Source: Candidatus Omnitrophota bacterium
GTDB lineage: Bacteria; Omnitrophota; Omnitrophia; Omnitrophales; Aquincolibacteriaceae
DNA: 64,000 nucleotides
Reading direction: 5' to 3'
Assembly (NCBI GenBank): GCA_020632475.1
Contig: JACKFM010000002.1
Location: 114,501 to 178,500, forward strand
Shown: piece after piece, positions 42,387 through 51,641 of the stretch
Position numbering within the stretch: the stretch's first letter is position 1
Layout: the number at the start of each line of letters is the position of its first letter
Position numbers and translations under genes: made by a program
Notes under the pieces: generated by a model
Told to the model about the DNA's origin: nothing
Databases searched by the model: none
Seen by the model: only the letters and a program-made list of their open reading frames with translations

Positions 42387-44102
42387 ATGAAGCATAGAAT
42401 GATTTTTTTAGTCGCGGCGCTGCTGATGTTGATTGGAAATGTCTCTACAGCAAAAGCCGGTGAAACGCGGGATCCGTTTGCCGTGCTTGGCGAAATACCG
42501 GTGCAGCATAACGGACGCGTAAAACCCTTTGCGAGTTTTGCCGATGAAGCGCTTCTTTATGTGGCCGGCAAAAGAACGTATCAGAAGATACCGGCCGTGC
42601 AATTGGTTTGGGAGTGGATTGCCCGTCCCGAAAAATGGAATACGTTACCGATGCTGAAAGTTCGCTACGGGCCTTTGGCCGAAGAGTTTGGCGTGATGCT
42701 TGTTGACGGCAAAGTGACGCCGCAGATTGTCTTAGAACACCGGCCGTTTCTTGAAGAAGTCTCGGCGGCCAAAGAATTGCAGAGAACCAAAGAAACCCTG
42801 ACCGAATTGCAGCAAAAACGGACCGAGCTTTATGACAAAGCGGCTTTTTTTCGAGCCGTCGGGCAGGGAGCGTTACCCGGGTTTGTGCCTCACCCGCAAA
42901 ACTCTGGGGAAGGGTGGTTTACGCTTGAAGATTTAATGTCGCCCGAGGGCCGGTTGCGCACCACGGCCTTTTATTCGGCCGAATCGATACAGGATACTCT
43001 GCAGGCTTTAAGCGATGTCTTTCAACAAATGCGTGGTGAGCCGCATAAGCCTTCTTATGAAAGTGCTTTAAAATTACGCGATTCCATCAAAGCACTTATG
43101 GAATCACAAAATATTTTTTTGGATGATGCGGCCCTTGAAAAGGAAATGACCTATAACCGGCTCAAGCCGTTTCATAAGGCCTGGCAGTTTTATCTTGTGG
43201 CAGCACTTTTAGGTTTGATCTCCGGAATTTTCGTTTTATTTCGAGAAAAGTCCGCAGAAAAAAAAGATAAAATCCTTTGCGGGTTAAACCGGACGGCGAT
43301 GGTTTCTTTTTTGTGCGGTTTTTTTCTGCACACCTACGGTTTCTATTTGCGGTGTGTGATCGCCGGCCGTCCTCCGGTAAGCAACATGTATGAATCCGTG
43401 ATTTGGGTCTCCTGGGCTGCGGCGTTGTTTGCGCTCGTACTTTCGATTTTTTGTAAAGCGGATGCCATTCGTACGTTTGCCGCATTTGTTTCCGCCATCG
43501 CCCTAGTGGTCGCCCAGGGCTTTCCGGCATTACTGGACCCCTCCATTACTCCGCTTGTGCCGGTGTTGCGCAGTAACTTATGGCTGACCGTCCATGTCTT
43601 GACGATCACAATGAGCTACGGGGCTTTTGCCCTGGCCTGGGGGCTCGGACACGGGGCGGTGATCAGTTATGTCTTTTTTCCTCAAAAGAGGGAGATTAAC
43701 CGGAACCTGACGCTCTATTTATACCGGGCCATTCAAATCGGCGTGGTGCTGCTTGCAGCCGGAACGGTCCTTGGCGGTGTTTGGGCTAATTATTCATGGG
43801 GCCGCTTTTGGGGATGGGATCCGAAAGAAACCTGGGCATTAATTGCCCTTTTGGGGTATATTCTTATCCTTCACGGCCGTTTTATCGGCTGGTTAGACCC
43901 TTTTGGTTTTTCCGTAGGCGCGGTGGTTGCCTTTTTGGGAGTTGTTATGGCCTGGTACGGAGTGAACTTTGTACTGGCTGCAGGCCTGCACAGCTATGGG
44001 TTTGGCGGAGGCGGAGCTGCCTATGTGATGAGCATCGCAGCGCTGGATTTAGCCATAACCGGGGTTTTGATCCTTATCCATAAGAGGAATCAACAGGTCT
44101 AA
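42387..44102 (+). CDS. ccsA: Cytochrome c biogenesis protein CcsA (ResC)
   Basis: This 571-residue protein has a signal-like N-terminus, an extra periplasmic domain (about 25-255) and then about eight membrane helices. The tryptophan-rich heme-handling motif is GVWANYSWGRFWGWDPKETW, followed by LIALLGYILILHGR. Conserved histidines lie in HVLTITMSYGAF and near the C-terminus (AGLHSYGFG). It partners ResB in System II heme attachment. The long N-terminal extension is seen in fused or larger ResC proteins of several phyla. AAGGATAGGCA precedes the ATG. Confidence 0.92.
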   Translation: MKHRMIFLVAALLMLIGNVSTAKAGETRDPFAVLGEIPVQHNGRVKPFASFADEALLYVAGKRTYQKIPAVQLVWEWIARPEKWNTLPMLKVRYGPLAEEFGVMLVDGKVTPQIVLEHRPFLEEVSAAKELQRTKETLTELQQKRTELYDKAAFFRAVGQGALPGFVPHPQNSGEGWFTLEDLMSPEGRLRTTAFYSAESIQDTLQALSDVFQQMRGEPHKPSYESALKLRDSIKALMESQNIFLDDAALEKEMTYNRLKPFHKAWQFYLVAALLGLISGIFVLFREKSAEKKDKILCGLNRTAMVSFLCGFFLHTYGFYLRCVIAGRPPVSNMYESVIWVSWAAALFALVLSIFCKADAIRTFAAFVSAIALVVAQGFPALLDPSITPLVPVLRSNLWLTVHVLTITMSYGAFALAWGLGHGAVISYVFFPQKREINRNLTLYLYRAIQIGVVLLAAGTVLGGVWANYSWGRFWGWDPKETWALIALLGYILILHGRFIGWLDPFGFSVGAVVAFLGVVMAWYGVNFVLAAGLHSYGFGGGGAAYVMSIAALDLAITGVLILIHKRNQQV

Positions 44103-44200
44103 GAGACTACACCCACTATGGGCTACATGTCCTTTTGTGCGCAACATGCTGTAGCGGCATTAGTTAAGCATAAATCTATGATTGAACAGAAGAACAAAAC

Positions 44201-45058
44201 ATGGTAAATTCTGCACCTAAATCAGATTCGGGGAAAAAGCTTTTTTATGGATTATTTATTTTTCCTCTCGTCATCGCAACCGGAATGGCCGTGCTTTTGT
44301 GCACGGTTGTTTTGTTAACGCGTGAAGTCGAAACCCCCGAATCATTGATTACGGCGATTAAAACCGGATCGCCGAGCAAGCGCTGGCAAAAGGCTTTTGA
44401 GCTTTCCAACGAAATCAATCAAGGCCGCGGAATGATCCGTTCATCCGGTGTGATGAAGGAGATCATCCATATCTTGAACGACCGTCAGGAATATGATCCC
44501 ATGACACGTTCCTATATGGCGATTGCCTTAAGCCGCTTTGATGATCCGCTAGTAGCCGATGCCCTGATGGAAGCACTGACTCAGGAAGAAGATGTCAATG
44601 TGACCATGCATGTAATCTGGGCCTTGGGAATGAAAGAAGAAAAACGGGCCGTTGATCTCATTCTTCCCTATTTAAAAGACGAACGCAGTGAGCTGCGTAA
44701 AACAAGTGCTTATGTTCTTGGCGTCATAGGCCAGGCGGCCCAGGTGGCGCCCCATCTTCTACCGCTTCTTAATGAAGAAGACCGGGATGTTCGGTGGAAT
44801 GCGGCGCTGAGTCTGGCGCGGCTTGGAGATGACAGCGGCTATGAAGAAATTTTGAAGATGGCCGATCGTAAGACACTAAGTTCCTATGAAGGAATGGATC
44901 AGGCCAAAATCGAAGAAGTCATGGTTAGTGCAGTCAAGGGCCTGGCACTTTTAAAACGGAGCGATTCGCAGGATGTTTTGAATCAGCTGGCAACTTCCGA
45001 TGAAAGTTTGAAAGTAAGGCAGGCCGCGCTTGAGGCGGTAAAAGCCTTCGGAAATTAA
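44201..45058 (+). CDS. Membrane-anchored HEAT-repeat protein of the cytochrome b operon
   Basis: In this 285-residue protein one membrane helix (about 18-40) is followed by five or so HEAT/PBS-lyase-type repeats (DPMTRSYMAIALSRFDDPLV, then DVNVTMHVIWALGMKEEKRA and RSELRKTSAYVLGVIGQAAQ). HEAT proteins are scaffolds. Its position directly before the Rieske gene suggests a role in assembly or as an extra subunit of the quinol-cytochrome c oxidoreductase. No cofactor motif is present. Confidence 0.75.
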   Translation: MVNSAPKSDSGKKLFYGLFIFPLVIATGMAVLLCTVVLLTREVETPESLITAIKTGSPSKRWQKAFELSNEINQGRGMIRSSGVMKEIIHILNDRQEYDPMTRSYMAIALSRFDDPLVADALMEALTQEEDVNVTMHVIWALGMKEEKRAVDLILPYLKDERSELRKTSAYVLGVIGQAAQVAPHLLPLLNEEDRDVRWNAALSLARLGDDSGYEEILKMADRKTLSSYEGMDQAKIEEVMVSAVKGLALLKRSDSQDVLNQLATSDESLKVRQAALEAVKAFGN

Positions 45059-45091
45059 GATTAAAAAAAGATCAAGATAAAAGACGAATCA

Positions 45092-45796
45092 ATGACAGAA
45101 GAAACTCCTAAAACTCCTGAACCGAAAAAACCTGAAGCAGCACCTCAGCCGCCTAAAGCGCAAGAGCCTGCTGCGGGTGCGGGGCCCAAACCTGCAGTTC
45201 CGGCATCTCCCGCTGCGGCAAAACCTGTTACCCCTGTTGTCCGACCTGCTGTTCCCGTTGCCAAGAAACCCGCCTCAGCTCCGGCGGGCAAGCCCGCCGG
45301 ACCGGCATCCCCGGAACGCAGAAAATTTATGATGTCCTGGTTGAGTTTTGCTTGGATTGCTTTTTCGGCAGCCACGGTTGCAGCGCTTTCGACAACGCTC
45401 CGTTTTCTTTTTCCGAATGTTTTATTTGAACCCAAAATGGCATTTAAAATTGGCAAACCGGACGAATACGATCTGGGGAAGGTCGATACCCGTTGGGAAG
45501 ACCGCTATGGAGTCTGGATTATCCGTTCACCGGAAGGGATTTATGCGCTTTCAACGGTCTGTACCCATTTAGGCTGCAAGCCCAGCTGGCTTGAAAACGA
45601 GCAGAAATTCAAATGCCCTTGTCATGGAAGCGGATTTTATAAAAGCGGCATTAATTTTGAGGGGCCCGCGCCCCGGCCTTTGGAACGCTTTGCGATCAGT
45701 CTGGCCGACGACGGACAAATTCTTGTCGATAAAAGTCTTAAGTTTCAATATGAAAAAGGGGAATGGACCAAACCCCTTGCGCTGCTGCCCGTTTAA
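45092..45796 (+). CDS. Rieske [2Fe-2S] protein of a b6f/bc-type complex
   Basis: This is a 234-residue protein. An 80-residue Pro/Ala/Lys-rich N-terminal tail precedes one membrane helix (about 86-108). The Rieske domain has the full cluster set CTHLGC and CPCHGSGFYKSG, which provide two Cys and two His ligands and the extra disulfide. It takes electrons from menaquinol and passes them to a cytochrome c. The tail resembles that of the next gene product, cytochrome b6, suggesting a shared low-complexity module facing the cytoplasm. Confidence 0.92.
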   Translation: MTEETPKTPEPKKPEAAPQPPKAQEPAAGAGPKPAVPASPAAAKPVTPVVRPAVPVAKKPASAPAGKPAGPASPERRKFMMSWLSFAWIAFSAATVAALSTTLRFLFPNVLFEPKMAFKIGKPDEYDLGKVDTRWEDRYGVWIIRSPEGIYALSTVCTHLGCKPSWLENEQKFKCPCHGSGFYKSGINFEGPAPRPLERFAISLADDGQILVDKSLKFQYEKGEWTKPLALLPV

Positions 45797-45820
45797 TTTT
45801 GAATTGTCAGGAGTTTTGCA

Positions 45821-46753
45821 ATGAGTGAAGAACCCAAAAAACCGGAACCGCAAAAATCCGCCTCAGCACCGGCGGACAAGTCCGCCACACCCCCGGCGGC
45901 CAAGCCGGCAGTAGTACCCGCGGCTAAAAAAGAAGAGCCGAAAAAATTCCCTTTTAATCTTATTCCTAAAATTTCACTTATGAGCTGGAAAGATTTTCGC
46001 CTGAAAACACAGGTTGGAAAATCCGTTTTCCGCCATGGTTACAGCGATGATGATAAAGACCGCGCCATGACGGTTTTGACCAACGTTTTTTTTCACCTGC
46101 ATCCGGTCCGGGTCAGAAAATCCGGTTCGCGGTTTGGATTTACCTGGTGTGCGGGCGGCCTTTCCTTTTTTGTCTTTTTAACCCTCGTGGTCAGCGGAAT
46201 TCTTCTGATGTTTTATTATCGCCCCACGGTTGAATATGCTTATAACGATATCGTTGCGATGCGCGAACATGTGCCTTTTGGGATTATGCGCGAGCTGCAC
46301 CGCTGGGGCGCCCATGCGATGATTATCACGGTCTGGTTACATATGTTCAGGGTTTTTATGACGGGATCCTATAAACCACCCCGTGAATTTAACTGGGTGA
46401 TCGGCGTGATTCTGCTTGTGCTGACCATGCTTTTGAGTTTTACCGGTTATCTTCTTCCCTGGGATCAGCTTGCGATGTGGGCGATTACGGTGGGTAGTAA
46501 CATGGCACGCGCCACACCTTTTCTGGGGCATGAAGGTCCCGGTGCGGCACTCCTGAAGCTGGGCGATATTCCCTTGATTCATTCCGGAGATGACGTGCGT
46601 TTTGCGCTGCTTGGCGGACGTTTTGTCGGTGCCGCAACGCTGCTTCGGTTTTATATTCTTCACTGCGTCGCCATTCCGACCGTTGTTGTGTTGTTAATGG
46701 CCGTTCATTTTTGGAGAATCAGAAAAGACGGCGGGATTAGCGCGCCGCTGTAA
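45821..46753 (+). CDS. petB: Cytochrome b6-type subunit (N-terminal half of cytochrome b)
   Basis: This is a 310-residue protein with a Pro/Ala-rich N-terminal tail (about 45 residues) and four membrane helices. Both heme b pairs are present: H-x13-H in RELHRWGAHAMIITVWLH and H-x14-H in LHCVAIPTVVVLLMAVH. The 14-residue spacing is of the b6f type. Cys110 in FTWCAGGLSFF aligns with the b6 cysteine that holds heme ci, so an extra covalent heme is likely. The gene is followed by a palindromic repeat starting at the stop codon. Confidence 0.9.
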   Translation: MSEEPKKPEPQKSASAPADKSATPPAAKPAVVPAAKKEEPKKFPFNLIPKISLMSWKDFRLKTQVGKSVFRHGYSDDDKDRAMTVLTNVFFHLHPVRVRKSGSRFGFTWCAGGLSFFVFLTLVVSGILLMFYYRPTVEYAYNDIVAMREHVPFGIMRELHRWGAHAMIITVWLHMFRVFMTGSYKPPREFNWVIGVILLVLTMLLSFTGYLLPWDQLAMWAITVGSNMARATPFLGHEGPGAALLKLGDIPLIHSGDDVRFALLGGRFVGAATLLRFYILHCVAIPTVVVLLMAVHFWRIRKDGGISAPL

Positions 46754-46826
46754 TAGGACTGAGTGCTTAGGTCTGAGGACTGAGTAGCCAGTTCCTCAAA
46801 AACAGTAATCAATTTCGAGTATACAT
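46751..46826 (+). repeat. AATAGGACTGAG repeat directly at the petB stop
   Basis: AATAGGACTGAG (46751-46762) starts in the TAA stop and is followed by a second GAGGACTGAG. It lies inside the respiratory operon, so if it forms a hairpin it must be read through or adjust expression of the downstream genes. Confidence 0.5.
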
Positions 46827-47906
46827 ATGGATGCAATAAAAGAAGCGATTAATTCTTTTTGTTCACCGGTGGCTATTTTCACCACCGCTATTTTTATGTT
46901 TGCCCTGTTTATGGCCTTTCCCAAGCAGATGACCAACAAGTGGGTGGCCGGTGCTATCGGTCTTGGCGTGGTCGGTTTTTTTATTTTCGGCATGCAGGAT
47001 GCGCATTTCAAAGACATTGTCGGAAAAGCCGATAATCTTCCGATTGTCGGGATGATTTTTATTTTTGGTTATTTCACCTGGTTTGCGATGAAAAAGGCGG
47101 TTGAAAATGACGAACGTATCGCTGCGGGACAGCCAACCTGGGAAAAAACCGAATCAGAAGAAAAGGTCCTGGTCTTTCCTTATTTGATCTATATTGAATT
47201 TGTGATAGCCCTTTTATATGCCGCCGCGCTTGTTTATTGGGCGATTTTGGTTCAGGCCCCGTTGGAAGATCCGGCCAATCCGACGCTTTCGCCAAACCCC
47301 TCAAAGGCCCCGTGGTATTTCCTGGGACTTCAGGAAATGCTGGTTTATTTCGACCCCTGGCTTGCCGGGGTACTATTCCCGACCGTCATTATTGTGGGGC
47401 TTTGTGCAATTCCTTATATTGATAATGATCCCAAAACATCGGGCTACTATTGTTTTAAACAAAGACGGTGGGCGATCACGGCCTTTATGTTCGGATTTTG
47501 GATTTTGTGGCTTGTTTTGATCATGGTCGGAACATTTCTGCGGGGGCCGAATTGGAATTTCTTCGGACCTTTTGAGGTTTGGACCGCGCACAAAGTGGTT
47601 CCGCTGATTAATGTCAACCTTTCGGAGTTCTTCTATATTAAGTGGTTGGGCATCGCTTTGCCGCAGAATTGGTTTATTCGGGAACTTCCCGGCTTTGCTG
47701 CCCTTTTTATTTATTTTATTTTGATTCCGAAGGCGCTTGAAAGAACCGTTTTTAAAAAGCTGTACGAACGAATCGGCGCCGCCCGTTATCATATTTTAAT
47801 TGCGTTGACGTTTATGATGATCGCCCTGCCTTTAAAGATGTATTTTCGGTGGGCTTTTAATTTGAAATATATCATCGCGATTCCCGAATTTTTCTTTAAC
47901 ATTTAA
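46827..47906 (+). CDS. Cytochrome b subunit IV-like protein (C-terminal half of cytochrome b)
   Basis: This is a 359-residue membrane protein. The central part has the Qo-site motif as APWYFLGLQEMLVYFDPW, a variant of PEWY. Three helices follow, as in b6f subunit IV or the C-terminal half of cytochrome b. Extra helices stand at the N-terminus (about 13-60) and C-terminus (about 320-355), making it larger than PetD. With the preceding gene it completes a split cytochrome b. No CxxCH motif is present, unlike QcrC-type fusions; the c hemes are on the next gene product. Confidence 0.88.
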   Translation: MDAIKEAINSFCSPVAIFTTAIFMFALFMAFPKQMTNKWVAGAIGLGVVGFFIFGMQDAHFKDIVGKADNLPIVGMIFIFGYFTWFAMKKAVENDERIAAGQPTWEKTESEEKVLVFPYLIYIEFVIALLYAAALVYWAILVQAPLEDPANPTLSPNPSKAPWYFLGLQEMLVYFDPWLAGVLFPTVIIVGLCAIPYIDNDPKTSGYYCFKQRRWAITAFMFGFWILWLVLIMVGTFLRGPNWNFFGPFEVWTAHKVVPLINVNLSEFFYIKWLGIALPQNWFIRELPGFAALFIYFILIPKALERTVFKKLYERIGAARYHILIALTFMMIALPLKMYFRWAFNLKYIIAIPEFFFNI

Positions 47907-47965
47907 AATTATAAATTAATCAAGGAAAGTCACTATTCTGTAGTTTGATATCTCTGGTCTGAAAA

Positions 47966-50788
47966 ATGCCTTCAAAATTACCCATACTTTATAATCTTAA
48001 AAAAACGCACTTCTGGTTTGCCGTTGCTTCAGTTATTTTGTTGATCGGGCTTGTCTGGATGGTATTTAAAGACAGCAGCCGCGAATGGAAAGGGTATCAG
48101 CGCCGTTTTATGGCTTATATGGAGCAGAAGGCGGAGAATGAATTACAGGAAGCTCAAAAGGCCGTTGATCAGAAGCAGCTTGAAAAATTAAATGCTGATC
48201 TTGAAGCTGCAAAAAAAGCGGTGGCTGAAAACGCCAAGGCCATTAAGACGGCCAAGGGTGAATTTGAACAGGCAACTTTTAAGGCCGACAACGCAAAAGC
48301 GAATTTTCAGAATCTGAAACAGTTTCAGGATTCGGATAAATATTTTTATGAAGAGCACCGTGTTGCCGGAGAAATCGAACAGGCGCAGAGCTATTGGGAC
48401 AAGATCCAGAAGAGAGAAGTTGAGCTTGAGCAGGCTAAATTAGAGCTTGAGCAAAAACAGGCCGAAATGGATGCCAAAAAAGCCGCCCTGGGAACCTGGA
48501 CGGCCAAGGAGACGGAACTTGAACGCGAGATTGCGCGTCTAACACGTGATATTACGACCGTTGAAAGTAAGATCAAAAAATATAAGGCCACTTTGGCCAA
48601 GGAGATTTTAAACGCGCCTATGCTGGATTTCATTAATCCGAGCCTGAGGATTCAGCAGATTGTGGTTGAAAATCTGCATGAAGATTACTTTTTTGCCAAA
48701 GCTGAAAAAGTAGACCGGTGCGTAACCTGTCATTTAGGTATTGATAAAGCCGGCTTGGAAGATGCTCCGGTGCCTTTCAATACGCATCCGCGGTTGGATC
48801 TTTTTTTAAGCGCCAACTCTCCTCATCCGATGGAAGAGTTTGGATGCACCAGTTGTCATAGCGGAAGCGGGCACTCTGTGAGTTTTACAACAGCGGCCCA
48901 TACACCCCGCAATGAGCAGCAGGCTGAAGAGTGGAAGAAAAAATATCATTGGGAAGAAATGCATCACTGGGCCGATAAGATGCTTCCGATGCAGTATACC
49001 GAGGCATCCTGCGCAAAATGTCATCAAGGAACCGTGGAGGTTCCTGAAGCCCCCAAATTGAATGAAGGCCGTAAGCTGGCAGAAACTTACGGGTGTTTCG
49101 GCTGCCATAAAGTGGAAGGTTTTGAGCGCTGGAAAGTCGGTCCCGGACTAGAGCATGTGCAAAGTAAATTGGAGCCGGATTGGATTGTCCGCTGGCTGCA
49201 GAATCCTAAAGATTTCCGCTCCTCGACCAAGATGCCTCAAATATTTCATTTGAGCAACACCTCCGATCCGGCAAGTATGGAAAAAAGTAATGCTGCGATT
49301 GCAGGAATAGCGGCTTATCTGATGAAGCATTCGGCCCCGGTTGTCCTGGAAGAACCCCCGGTCAAGGGAGATCCGGCCAAAGGACAAGAGTTGATTGAGA
49401 CGATCGGCTGTCTGGGATGCCATACGGTCGGCGGAAATGCTGCCAATCATCATGGCCCCGAGCTTTCGGGACTTGGCAGTAAAGTCAAAGCCGATTGGCT
49501 CTACAGTTGGCTTAAAGATCCTAAGCATTATTATGCAAAAACCCGGATGCCCAATTTGAGGCTTTCCGATCAGGAAGCGTCCGATATTACAAGTTATCTG
49601 CTTCAGGATAAAAATGAAAAATTTGAAAGTACCCGCGCGCCTTATGTGAAACCTGAAGCTGTCCATGATCTTGCGCTTGTTTTTATGACGGGCCGTATGC
49701 GTTATGAGGATGCCGAAAAAGAACTTGAGAAGATGTCCTATGAAGATCAGCTCCAGTTGGTCGGAGAGAAGACAATCGCCCATCAGGGTTGTTTTGGCTG
49801 CCACGATATTGCCGGTTTTGAGGATGCCAAAAAGATCGGAACTGAATTGAGCTTTGAAGGGTCAAAGGATTTGAGTAAGTTTGATTTCGGACATGTGCAT
49901 GAAATCGAGCATTCCAGACATGCCTGGATCTTTCAAAAACTTAAACAGCCTCGTATTTTTGATCGTGATCGGGTAAAGCCGTACCATGAAAAATTTAAAA
50001 TGCCTTGGTTTGGTTTTACCGATGAACAGGCAGAGGCTGTAACGACTTTTGTGCTGAGCCTTCAAAAGCAGGACATTCCGTTGAAAATGCAGAAGGTTTT
50101 GAGTGAATCCGAACAGGAAACCGAGGCGGGCCGTTTGCTGGTTTCCAAGTTTAATTGTAATGGATGTCATACGGTAGACGGCCATGAAGGTAAAGTGCGT
50201 TCTATTATTGAAGATCTTGGGAATGCACCTCCGGTTTTAACAGGAGAAGGCGCAAAGGTGAGGGAAGCCTGGCTCTACCATTTTCTGGATCAGCCCGTGA
50301 CGATCCGGCCGTGGCTAAAGTACCGCATGCCGACTTTCGGGTTTGTGCATGAGGAGTTAACGACACTGGTTAGCTTTTTTGATCATCTGTCGAATATGAA
50401 AACCAATTATATTGGTGATGAAATGCCGGTCACTTCACAGGAAAAAATGGAAGCGGGGCAGCAGCTTTTTGAAATGTTTCAATGTATGAAGTGTCACAAA
50501 TCAAATCCGGACCCCGCACTTTCGGCGTCATTTCTTGCGCCGGATCTTGTGATGGCGAAGCATCGTTTGCGCAGTGATTGGATTGTCGATTGGGTTTATG
50601 ATCCGCAGGCCTTACAGGAAGGTACGATGATGCCCGGATTTTTTCCTGACGGACAAACTTATCTGGAAGATGTTCTGGGCGGAGATGCGCGGACACAGAT
50701 CGAGGCGATTCGTGATTATTTAATGGTTTTTGAGCCGGGTAAAGAAAAAGAAGAGAAACCCGTTCAAGATCATCCGGCACAGCAATAA
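47966..50788 (+). CDS. Membrane-anchored octaheme cytochrome c subunit
   Basis: This 940-residue protein has one N-terminal membrane helix (about 18-37), then a long coiled coil (about 50-215) rich in Glu/Lys/Ala. Eight CxxCH heme sites follow from Cys252 to about Cys840: CVTCH, CTSCH, CAKCH, CFGCH, CLGCH, CFGCH, CNGCH and CMKCH. Several repeated mono-heme cytochrome c-like units share the pattern W-x-L-x(2)-P-K-x-(F/Y). It is most likely the electron acceptor subunit of the b6f-like complex encoded just upstream. The eight-heme load explains the nearby ResB/CcsA pair. Confidence 0.88.
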   Translation: MPSKLPILYNLKKTHFWFAVASVILLIGLVWMVFKDSSREWKGYQRRFMAYMEQKAENELQEAQKAVDQKQLEKLNADLEAAKKAVAENAKAIKTAKGEFEQATFKADNAKANFQNLKQFQDSDKYFYEEHRVAGEIEQAQSYWDKIQKREVELEQAKLELEQKQAEMDAKKAALGTWTAKETELEREIARLTRDITTVESKIKKYKATLAKEILNAPMLDFINPSLRIQQIVVENLHEDYFFAKAEKVDRCVTCHLGIDKAGLEDAPVPFNTHPRLDLFLSANSPHPMEEFGCTSCHSGSGHSVSFTTAAHTPRNEQQAEEWKKKYHWEEMHHWADKMLPMQYTEASCAKCHQGTVEVPEAPKLNEGRKLAETYGCFGCHKVEGFERWKVGPGLEHVQSKLEPDWIVRWLQNPKDFRSSTKMPQIFHLSNTSDPASMEKSNAAIAGIAAYLMKHSAPVVLEEPPVKGDPAKGQELIETIGCLGCHTVGGNAANHHGPELSGLGSKVKADWLYSWLKDPKHYYAKTRMPNLRLSDQEASDITSYLLQDKNEKFESTRAPYVKPEAVHDLALVFMTGRMRYEDAEKELEKMSYEDQLQLVGEKTIAHQGCFGCHDIAGFEDAKKIGTELSFEGSKDLSKFDFGHVHEIEHSRHAWIFQKLKQPRIFDRDRVKPYHEKFKMPWFGFTDEQAEAVTTFVLSLQKQDIPLKMQKVLSESEQETEAGRLLVSKFNCNGCHTVDGHEGKVRSIIEDLGNAPPVLTGEGAKVREAWLYHFLDQPVTIRPWLKYRMPTFGFVHEELTTLVSFFDHLSNMKTNYIGDEMPVTSQEKMEAGQQLFEMFQCMKCHKSNPDPALSASFLAPDLVMAKHRLRSDWIVDWVYDPQALQEGTMMPGFFPDGQTYLEDVLGGDARTQIEAIRDYLMVFEPGKEKEEKPVQDHPAQQ

Positions 50789-50849
50789 ATCTATTTTGTT
50801 TTAGTGGATCGTTAACATAAAGCAGTGATCGTTGAAGGAGGAATTAAAG

Positions 50850-51557
50850 ATGAAGACAAATAAAATTTTAGCCGCTATTTTTACGAGCACCTTATTACTT
50901 TGGGGAGTCAGCCCCGCTTTTGCCGGGGATGTTACCGGCTCGGTGAGTTTTACAGGAACGGCTCCTGCGCAAGAGACTCTTAATATGGGTGCAGACCCGA
51001 CTTGTGCGAGTGCCCATAGCGGTCCGGTTTATAGCGAGAGCGTTGTGGTTAATGATAACGGCACTTTGAAAAATGTATTTGTTTACGTTAAACAAGGACT
51101 TGAAGGGCAAAATTTTCCTGCGCCTAAAGAGGCTGTCGCTTTTGATCAGTCCGGATGTCACTATACGCCTCATGTGTTAGGCGTTCAGGTCGGGCAGCCG
51201 GTAGAAATTCGCAATAGCGATGCGACACTGCACAACGTTCACTCCCTGGCAAAAAACAGCAAAGAATTTAATTTAGGCATGCCTATTAAGGGAATGAAAC
51301 TTAAGAAGACTTTTGATAAAGAAGAAGTCATGGTGAAGGTGAAATGTGATGTGCATCCCTGGATGAATGCATATATTGGCGTGTTGACCCATCCGTTTTA
51401 TGGTATCAGCGGTGATGACGGATCGTTTATGATCAAAGGTCTTCCTGCCGGAACTTACACGCTTGAAGCCTGGCATGAAACATATGGGACTCAGACCCAG
51501 GAAGTGACCGTGGGTGCGGATGGATCTGCAGAAGTTTCATTTTCTTTTGCCGGTTAA
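50850..51557 (+). CDS. Exported cupredoxin-like protein with carboxypeptidase-regulatory-like C-terminus
   Basis: The protein has 235 residues from the ATG at 50850; AAGGAGG upstream rules out the TTG at 50832. The signal peptide is MKTNKILAAIFTSTLLLWGV...AFA. The central domain has likely copper ligands: His in LHNVHSLAKN, and Cys, His and Met in VKCDVHPWMNAYIGV, the plastocyanin-like order. The C-terminal part (YGISGDDGSFMIKGLPAGTY) is a carboxypeptidase-regulatory-like beta domain. It may carry electrons or copper in the periplasm. It closes the operon, being followed by a terminator. Confidence 0.8.
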   Translation: MKTNKILAAIFTSTLLLWGVSPAFAGDVTGSVSFTGTAPAQETLNMGADPTCASAHSGPVYSESVVVNDNGTLKNVFVYVKQGLEGQNFPAPKEAVAFDQSGCHYTPHVLGVQVGQPVEIRNSDATLHNVHSLAKNSKEFNLGMPIKGMKLKKTFDKEEVMVKVKCDVHPWMNAYIGVLTHPFYGISGDDGSFMIKGLPAGTYTLEAWHETYGTQTQEVTVGADGSAEVSFSFAG

Positions 51558-51599
51558 AGAATAAACTTTAACGCTTTTAAACTCTTCAACATAAGGAAA

Positions 51600-51631
51600 G
51601 GGGACGGCCCGTACAGGGCCAGTCCCCTTTA
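51600..51631 (+). terminator. Intrinsic terminator after the cytochrome operon
   Basis: GGGGAC-GGCCC (51600-51610) pairs with GGGCC-A-GTCCCC (51616-51627) around GTACA, with T-rich bases following. It separates the quinol oxidoreductase genes from ctaA. Confidence 0.75.
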
Positions 51632-51641
51632 GTCTTTCAAA

